DNA of 64,000 nucleotides from Epinephelus fuscoguttatus. Its lineage: Eukaryota > Chordata > Actinopteri > Perciformes > Serranidae. Positions 12,301 to 21,300 of this stretch are shown one piece after another. The notes under the pieces are model-generated. The model had not been told where the DNA came from, made no database searches, and saw only the letters and a list, made by a program, of their open reading frames with translations. Within the stretch, counting starts at the first letter, position 1. Every line of letters starts with the position of its first letter. Where the stretch lies: assembly GCF_011397635.1 (NCBI RefSeq), contig NC_064771.1, positions 12,339,379-12,403,378 on the forward strand, in the 5' to 3' direction. The translations under genes and the position numbers were made by a program.

Positions 12301-15300
12301 AAAAACTTCATAGTATAGTATCTCGCCAAAAATCATGAAAAAACGTCATAGTATAGCACGTCGTCCAAAATCATGAAAAAAAGTTATAGTACAGTATGTC
12401 GTCCAAAATCATGAAAAAACGTCACAGTACTGTATGCCGTCCAAAATCATGAAAAAACATCATAGTACAGTATGTCGTCCAAAATCATGAAAAAACGTCA
12501 CAGTACAGTATGTCGTCAAAAATCATGAAAAAACGTCATAGTATAGTATGTCGTCAAAAGTCATGAAAAAAGTCATAGTATAGTATGTCGTCCAAAATCA
12601 TGAAAAAACGTCATAGTATAGTATGTCGTGAAAAGTCATGAAAAAAGTCATAGTATAGCATGTTGTCCAAAATCATGAAAAAACGTCATAGTATAGCACG
12701 TCGTCCAAAATCATGAAAAAACGTCATAGTATAGCATGTCGTCCAAAATCATGAAAAAACGTCACAGTATAGTATGTCGTCAAAAATCATGAAAAAAGTC
12801 ATAGTACAGTATGTCGTCCAAAATCATGAAAAAACGTCATAGTATAGCATGTTGTCCAAAATCATGAAAAAACGTCATAGTATAGCACGTCGTCCAAAAT
12901 CATGAAAAAACGTCATAGTATAGTATGTCGTCCAAAATCATGAAAAAACGTCACAGTACTGTATGCCGTCCAAAATCATGAAAAAACATCATAGTACAGT
13001 ATGTCGTCCAAAATCATGAAAAAACGTCACAGTATAGTATGTCGTCAAAAATCATGAAAAAACGTCATAGTATAGTATGTCGTCAAAAGTCATGAAAAAA
13101 GTCATAGTATAGTATGTCGTCCAAAATCATGAAAAAACGTCATAGTATAGTATGTCGTGAAAAGTCATGAAAAAGTCATAGTATAGTATGTCGTCAAAAA
13201 TCATGAAAAAGTCATAGTATAGTATGTCGCCCAAAATCATGAAAAACGCCATAGTATAGCACGTCGTCCAAAATCATGAAAAAAAGTTATAGTACAGTAT
13301 GTCGTCAAAAATCATGAAAAAAGTCATAGTACAGTATGTCGTCCAAAATCATGAAAAAACGTCATAGTACAGTATGTCGTCCAAAATCATGAAAAAACGT
13401 CATAGTATAGCATGTTGTCCAAAATCATGAAAAAACGTCATAGTATAGCACGTCGTCCAAAATCATGAAAAAACGTCATAGTATAGTATGTCGTCCAAAA
13501 TCATGAAAAAACGTCACAGTACTGTATGCCGTCCAAAATCATGAAAAAACATCATAGTACAGTATGTCGTCCAAAATCATGAAAAAACGTCACAGTATAG
13601 TATGTCGTCAAAAATCATAAAAAACTTAATAGTATAGTATGTCGTCAAAATTCATGAAAAAAGTCATAGTATAGTATGTCGTCAAAAATCATGAAAAAAC
13701 GTCATAGTATAGTATGTCGTGAAAAGTCATGAAAAAAGTCATAGTATAGTATGTCGTCAAAAATCATGAAAAAAAGTCATAGTATAGTATGTCGTCCAAA
13801 ATCATGAAAAAATGTCATAGTATAGCATGTTGTCCAAAATCATGAAAAAACGTCATAGTATAGCACGTCGTCCAAAATCATGAAAAAACGTCATAGTATA
13901 GTATGTCGTCCAAAATCATGAAAAAACGTCATAGTATGGCACGTCGTCCAAAATCATGAAAAGAAGTTACAGTACAGTATGTCGTCAAAAATCATGAAAA
14001 AAAGTCATAGTACAGTATGTCGTCCAAAATCATGAAAAAAAGTTATAGTACAGTATGTCGTCCAAAATCATGAAAAAACGTCACAGTACTGTATGCCGTC
14101 CAAAATCATGAAAAAACATCATAGTACAGTATGTCGTCCAAAATCATGAAAAAACGTCACAGTATAGTATGTCGTCAAAAATCATGAAAAAACGTCATAG
14201 TATAGTATGTCGTCAAAAGTCATGAAAAAAGTCATAGTATAGTATGTCGTCCAAAATCATGAAAAAACGTCATAGTATAGTATGTCGTGAAAAGTCATGA
14301 AAAAACTCATAGTATAGCATGTTGTCCAAAATCATGAAAAAACGTCATAGTATAGCACGTCGTCCAAAATCATGAAAAAACGTCATAGTATAGTATGTCG
14401 TCCAAAATCATGAAAAAACATCATAGTATAGCATGTCGTCCAAAATCATGAAAAAACGTCATAGTATAGCACGTCGTCCAAAATCATGAAAAGAAGTTAC
14501 AGTACAGTATGTCGTCAAAAATCATGAAAAAAAGTCATAGTACAGTATGTCGTCCAAAATCATGAAAAAAAGTCATAGTACAGTATGTCGTCCAAAATCA
14601 TGAAAAAACTTCATAGTATAGTATCTCGCCAAAAATCATGAAAAAACGTCATAGTATAGCATGTCGTCCAAAATCATGAAAAAACGTCATAGTATAGCAC
14701 GTCGTCCAAAATCATGAAAAAACGTCATAGTATAGCATGTCGTCAAAAATCATGAAAAAAGTTATAGTACAGTGTGTCGTCCAAAATCATGAAAAAAAGT
14801 CATAGTACAGTATGTCTTACAAAATCATGAAAAAACTTCATAGTATAGTATCTCGCCAAAAATCATGAAAAAAGTCATAGTGTACTTTGTTGTCAAAAAT
14901 TATGAAAATCATAGTACAGTATTTCATCACAATTTTCATGAACAATGTTAAAGTACATTATCTGGTCAAACACCATGAAAAAAACATCACCGTATAGTAT
15001 GTCACAGAAAATGCCATAAAAAAAAAAATCATACAGTCATAGCATAGTATGGAAAAAAAATAAAAAATGGCCCCCCAAAAAAACCTAGCTCTTCAGTTTC
15101 TAAAAACTTTTTGTGTGGGGAGTTCCCCCCAGAACCTCCTAGACATTTAGGTCACAGAGGGCGTACATTGAAAATGGTCTCCCCAGTGTTACACTGATGA
15201 TTATGGCCCTGCCTCAAACACACTACTCCCTCCTGACTGAGTTATGTTTTCTAAAAACTACAGTGCCAAGCTTTTTTAGTAATCATTTCGTTTTAAAATA

Positions 15301-18300
15301 TTCACATCTTCAGTAAGAATAAATGGACTTGGTGCTGAAAGCCAGAGAGAAATTATGTCTCAGAAAGTAGTGAGAGATAGAGTCCTGAATGACCATTAGA
15401 AAATATAAAATAACACCAGTCTTATTTCTTAAATGCAGAAAAAAATTCTGAGGAGTCTCACCATGCGGATGAAGCCAATGATCAGCAGAGACAAAGATCT
15501 TTTCTCATCCTCGAGAGTGAGAGCGCTGCGGTAGAGAGAGCAGACAGGCTACTGAGTGAAGGCTGTTAACAGGCAGATCAGGAAACTAAGAAGAAAAGTA
15601 GGTGTCTAAACTCACTGACATTTACTGAAATTAAAAAAAAAAATAGAGATGAAAAACTGTAATCACATAATTACAAAGACCTATTTCCCCAAGTCCCTAT
15701 AAGAGAACAGCTGAAGTAATTGTAATTGTAGAAGTAATTACAGGTATATAACACACACACACACACACACGCACACACACACACAGCCTACTTGACAGAG
15801 TCATGCATGGTCTTGCAGATGTGCAACATGGCGTTAAGGATGACCGGGTCTCTGGTGGGCTCCACCTGGTGCCTGTAGATGGAGAATAATTAGTAGTCAA
15901 AATTTTTTCTCACACTTGCCAATTTTATTTTGTTACAAAGCAAATAAATCTAATTCAACAAACTCTGAGGCAGCTCTTACTTGATGAAGACCTCCATGAT
16001 GGATCTGCACACCTCCACCCTCACACTGTCCTTCTGGAACATGTCTAGGAACGGCAGGAAACGCTCCTGGGAAAAAAAACAATTAGGGAAACTTTGTGGA
16101 CTGTTTCAGGCCTCCAGAGTGCAAACTTGTATTATGTATGTTTTGAAGTGGTGGTTGCTCACCATGGAGAAGAGGACGGAGAAGTCGTGGAAGTAGGTGA
16201 GGATCTTCCTGATCACTGACTGCAGCTGGATGCAAAACACAACAGAGTCAGTACAGAGCCGACGAAAGGATGAGGAGGAACGGCTCTGTTTTAGGAGAAC
16301 AGGGTAGATTGTCCTGTTAGGTATGATGAGCTGCTAACCTGAGGATAAGCGTCCTCAAACGCCCGGTCAGGGGTCATGTGTTTGATGATGTCAGCCAGTA
16401 CGGTGTTGACCTCACGTTTCTAATAGAAAGAGAAGACAGGTTAAATAAAGTGATAGGAACTTTAAATTCCACATGATAAAAGGTGTCAGGCAGGTACTTT
16501 ACTGACTGTGAAGTGTCGGCAGGTGAACTCCACCCAGATCTCAGCACAGTTGATGTAATCCTAAAAACACACATAAACATTCACACATACAGTCAAAACC
16601 TGAATATTTTCATGGATTAAACCCCTGTGAGAAAGCAGCATCACTCTTCAGTACCTGAGGACTGCGGACTTTGGTGACGACCTTCCAGGCTTCATTCAGG
16701 ATCGTCAGTCGCTCAGATTCTGGAGGGTCGGCACAGGCCAGACTGCGACCCAGAGATCCAAACAGCAGATGCTGGAGAACAGACAATAGTCAAGCTTCCA
16801 CTGATATTTCAAGCACATTTAGACGATGTCTTAACCTATACTTTAACAGAAGAATAAAGTGTTCTTAACTAGAACCTTCAAGCTTATATTGCCTTACATA
16901 TTTACATTTATTGGATCACTGTACTACATCTGTTCTCTTCTGACCTTTGGGAAGCCGGCCTCGTCACAGTCTTTGATCATACCGATAAAGTCAGTGGCCC
17001 TGGCTGCGACAAATTCTGGCCTGAACGCCCTCATAACTGAATTCAGCAGCAATGCACTGTGGAAAACAGGAACATGTTGGATCTTTAGGGTAAAAAACTC
17101 AACCTTTTTTTGTCCCCCAACCCCAGAAACCATTGAAACACTTGAGTAAAAGCTGTGTAAAACTTTGATTATGTACACTGTGTGTCCACCTCATTAAAAC
17201 AGTGTCTTTAAAAGCACTCACTTGTTCCCCAGCTTCTTGCATCTCTCCATCATCTCCGTTAGTAAAGGCTGAAATGGAAGCACAAATAGTCTTATAAACA
17301 CTCATGCCTCTGACAGCTGACCATTTTTTACAGCATTCAATATGTTTTAGTTTGAAAATTCATGCTAAATAAGTTGAGGTAAAACATGCCTCTGGAGCTC
17401 TGTAGGCGATGCACTGCAGGATCCAGTTGATGGCGGGTGAGTAGAGCGTCAGGTACTCGGGCACCTCCACCCTCTGCATGACCAGCTGGTTCTGGACGCT
17501 CTCCCCACTAATCTGCCGGAAGGTGCCCAGCAGGTCGAAGAAGTTGCGGTTCAGGCTGTCTTTCAGGTGGGGGGCCACTTCCACGCCCACCTGGAAGAAG
17601 AGAGCACTGTTATCTCTGGGCCCAGACCCTTTTTTCTCCCTTTAACCAGTCATTATGATACTCTGTAACTGGATCACATTTAAAGGTGAGTCAAACAAAA
17701 TTATGGATTTATTCAAAAAAGGTTTTAATTCATCCTGGAGGAACATTCAGTGGTCTTAACAGCAAAAATGGAAAACAAACAACAAACAAACAAACAAGCC
17801 CATTTCTGCCAAAAAAATCATGTGAGTCATTATAATTAGACTTTCTTGAAATGAGTTTCTACTTTTAAAGTTTCTCATTTTCTTGAGATATTAAGTCATT
17901 GTTTTGAGACAGTTTCTCATTATTTTGAGATATCAAATCAATATTTTGAGATACTAACTCATTATTCTGAGATATTGAGTCATTATGTCAAGAAACTAAC
18001 CCATTGTTTTCATTACTTCGAGATACTAAATCATTATTTTGAGATACTAAACCTTATTTTGAGATACTACGTCAATATTTTGAGAAAGTTTCTCATTATT
18101 TTGAGATACAGAATGATTATTTTGAAATACTAACTCATTATTTTGAAATATTAAGTCATTATTTGGAGAAAATTTCTCATTTTAATGACTTAAAAGATCT
18201 TTATTTTTTCGATACACTGGTGGAAATGGGCTTCCATACATCACCACCCCACTAATAGGGCAAAAATAATGACAGGAACAGGCAGTGAAAATGAGTCGAC

Positions 18301-21300
18301 AGATAAGAACTGGCTCAGAAACAGGAGACAGGAAAGGAAAATGAAGTGAGCACATCTCACCCTGCAGAGGTAAGCTCTGGTATATGCTGCCACCAGAGGG
18401 TCTCCGATCCCTCTGATCATGGCTGTCAACCGAGGGAGTGTCTCCGGGATACCACTGTGAAGGTGGAGGAGCAGAAAGGAAGCTGTGCTATGTGTCTAAA
18501 AAAACCTTATAACTAGAAAGTTCTATTTGGTAGATCAGATGTAACAAATGTATCTCAAAGAACTTTTGAACACTGTCCTCTACACTTGCAATTATGAGAG
18601 ATTAAGTGGGGACATTTTGGTACAGAGACCTTCATCAAACAACCTGATGAAGGTCAAAAATGTTGCTCCCGATAAATCTCTCATAATCGCAAGTGTAGAA
18701 TACAGCGTGTGGGAGATCTTCATTCCACTATAGTTGGCCATGGTCTTCTCCAACACACCTATGAACCTCAGGTGTGTATAAGATTTGCTTTTTAACAAAT
18801 ATATCACAAAATCTTTCACATAACCCAAAAATGTAACTCAGAGAAACAAAGCAAAGACTGACTTTTAAAGCCCATAAGAGAATCAAACTAACCTCTTGTT
18901 CAGGAAGCGGTTGCACTTCAGAATGGCAGCCTCAACGTATCTGTTCATAGAGGTCAAGGAGTTGTCAAAACGGGCCTGACATTAGTTCTGATCATCTGAG
19001 AAGCATTATTGATTTAAGCGGTGAAGCCCTGCTGATGGCAGTAAAGGATACAGTCTGGGCAGAAGCTCTCTGATGGAGGCGATCTTGAAGAACCAGTTAA
19101 GGCACGTCTCCTTGGCCGTGTCATTCACATCGTCAACTGTGAACGAGTCTGAGTAGGAAGGAAGCCAAGTGGAAAAATCAGACACTACCCAGACAATATA
19201 TCCAGTGAAATACGTCTGGATATAAGAGAGTCTGATTAGTACCTGGTAGGGGTCGTGGGTCTGAACACATGGTCCAGATTCTGTCGTATACCAGCCGTCC
19301 TACAGAGAAATGAGATTAAAGTAAGAAAACCTGCAGTGTTTTTTAACTGAGCTGAGAGAAACAAAGATTCAATACGCACCAAAAGTGTCGAGGATATCAG
19401 TAATGAGAACAAACTTGCTGGGGTAGAACTGGATCACAGAGGTGTCGGACAGAAGCTTCGAGCACTGGAACATAGATCACAGATCAGTGTTTATGTCTTT
19501 ACGCAGGAGACATTATTTTTAGGATGAGTGTTTTCAGCTGCTGGATTACCTGGATGACAATCTTCAGGGCTTTGACCTTCTGGTCCGAGGCCCAGGCTTC
19601 CTTCAGGGACTGGTTCAGCTCCTCGATGCGGTTAGCGTAATCCTGCTGGGAGAGGTTGAGCAGCTCTCTCTGGGAACCCTGCACACACACAGACAAACAA
19701 GTCGGTCCAAAACACATCCTTGCTCTTACATGAATTCACTCTGCTTTGCTAGTATGACATTAATGCCAATGAAAATCTATTTAGTTGCTGAATTTTGCAG
19801 CTTATTTAAGCACCAATGGAGGCTGTGGACATTATGTGAATACACATCAACACAAATAAAAGAGCATTTGGTGAACAATTTAATTCTTATAGTACTGGGA
19901 GTTCAAATGATTTTAAAATAAATTATGTTTGAAAGCCACTCTATGAAAGCGTACCTCCTCCAGATCGTCGAGTTCCTCCAGGCGAGTTCGAACTTTCTCT
20001 GAAACAGCTGAGGATCCTGGACTTGGAGCTTTTCCTACAGCAACAACAGGAGTCATTTGTTAACTATCGACCACAGTAAAAAAAAAAAACAGACTCTGTA
20101 GTTTTTTTAAAGATTACTTTAAGGAATACTTCAGCCACAAAATGATGATTTGTACTCACTCATCAGTTACTCATCCTATGTAATGCTGAATTAGTGAGGA
20201 AAACTTTATTTTTCTGGCATGCTTCCACAATGAACGAAGAATCCAAAAATTGAGAAAATTCTTGATGAATTGGCGTAAAAGGAGTCCATGTTAAATAACA
20301 GCAAATCATCCATTTATACAACTGTTGCAGTAAAATCCCAGTCTCATTTATCCAGGCATATGCTCAGTATTTCTCAAACGCCAACATTTTTGCTCATACA
20401 TTACTATTTCAAACATTTGTGCATAAACAGTCTCACCCACAAACGAGTAGTGTGCCTGGGCAAACGCATGCACCTGAACTCTGCCCAAAGGAATGCATAA
20501 GCAGACTCATGCCGAAGTTTTTCAGACCTAGTCCACGCAGACATGAGTATTTTCGAAAACTTCGCTTTATAAATGCATTTTAGCCTTTTGACCATACGCA
20601 AACTGCATTTATTGGTACTCTATTTTCAGTGTCGATGTGTCAAAAGATAAAACAAGAGTTTTTGGCTTCTTGTTGATATTTCATGCTAACATGACTCTTT
20701 ACAAATAAACACATAAATAAACAGCAACTCTTCAAGTGTATTGAAAAACAGAGGTGTCAGAATGTGCTACAGAGGTCACTGCTCCAGGTGTCCTTCTGGT
20801 AATGGCTTTTTTTCAGGCTGCTGATTGGCCAATATCATCTTCTTCTTTGCATGGCTTTAGGGTTAGGGTTCTATAACCGTTTGTGGGTTTGGCGTATTCT
20901 TTACAGGACTTTAAAGTGTTTTTGTGTTTTCTTTGGAAAGAGACTTTTTAAAACATTGTGTCTGGATGGGATTTTTTTGGAGAATGGAGGATGGGAAAGC
21001 CCTGTTTATAAAAGGTACTGAGCAAACAGATGTTTTGATATAGTTTTGCTGTTATTCACCGTGGACCCCAGTGACTTTAATTCATCAGTTTTTGGATTCT
21101 TCGTTCACTGTGGAGGCATGCAAGGAAAACAAAGTTTCTTCACAAAATCAGCATTAACACAGGGTGAGAAAGTGATACAACAACAGTCATTTTGTGGGTT
21201 AAAGTATTCCTTTAAAGCAGTATTGATTGATTGTTTTTGCCAATTTGGACATGACAGGCTGTCACACAACATTAATATATTATCATCTTATAAAGTTGAT

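Noticed and set aside
6763-15051. Regular repeats reminiscent of a CRISPR array
   Set aside because: Units are contiguous, with no unique spacers, and lie in an intron of a vertebrate gene. It is satellite DNA.
20857-20870. TTAGGG-like interstitial telomere motif
   Set aside because: Only about two units, within a MITE. Chance is sufficient.
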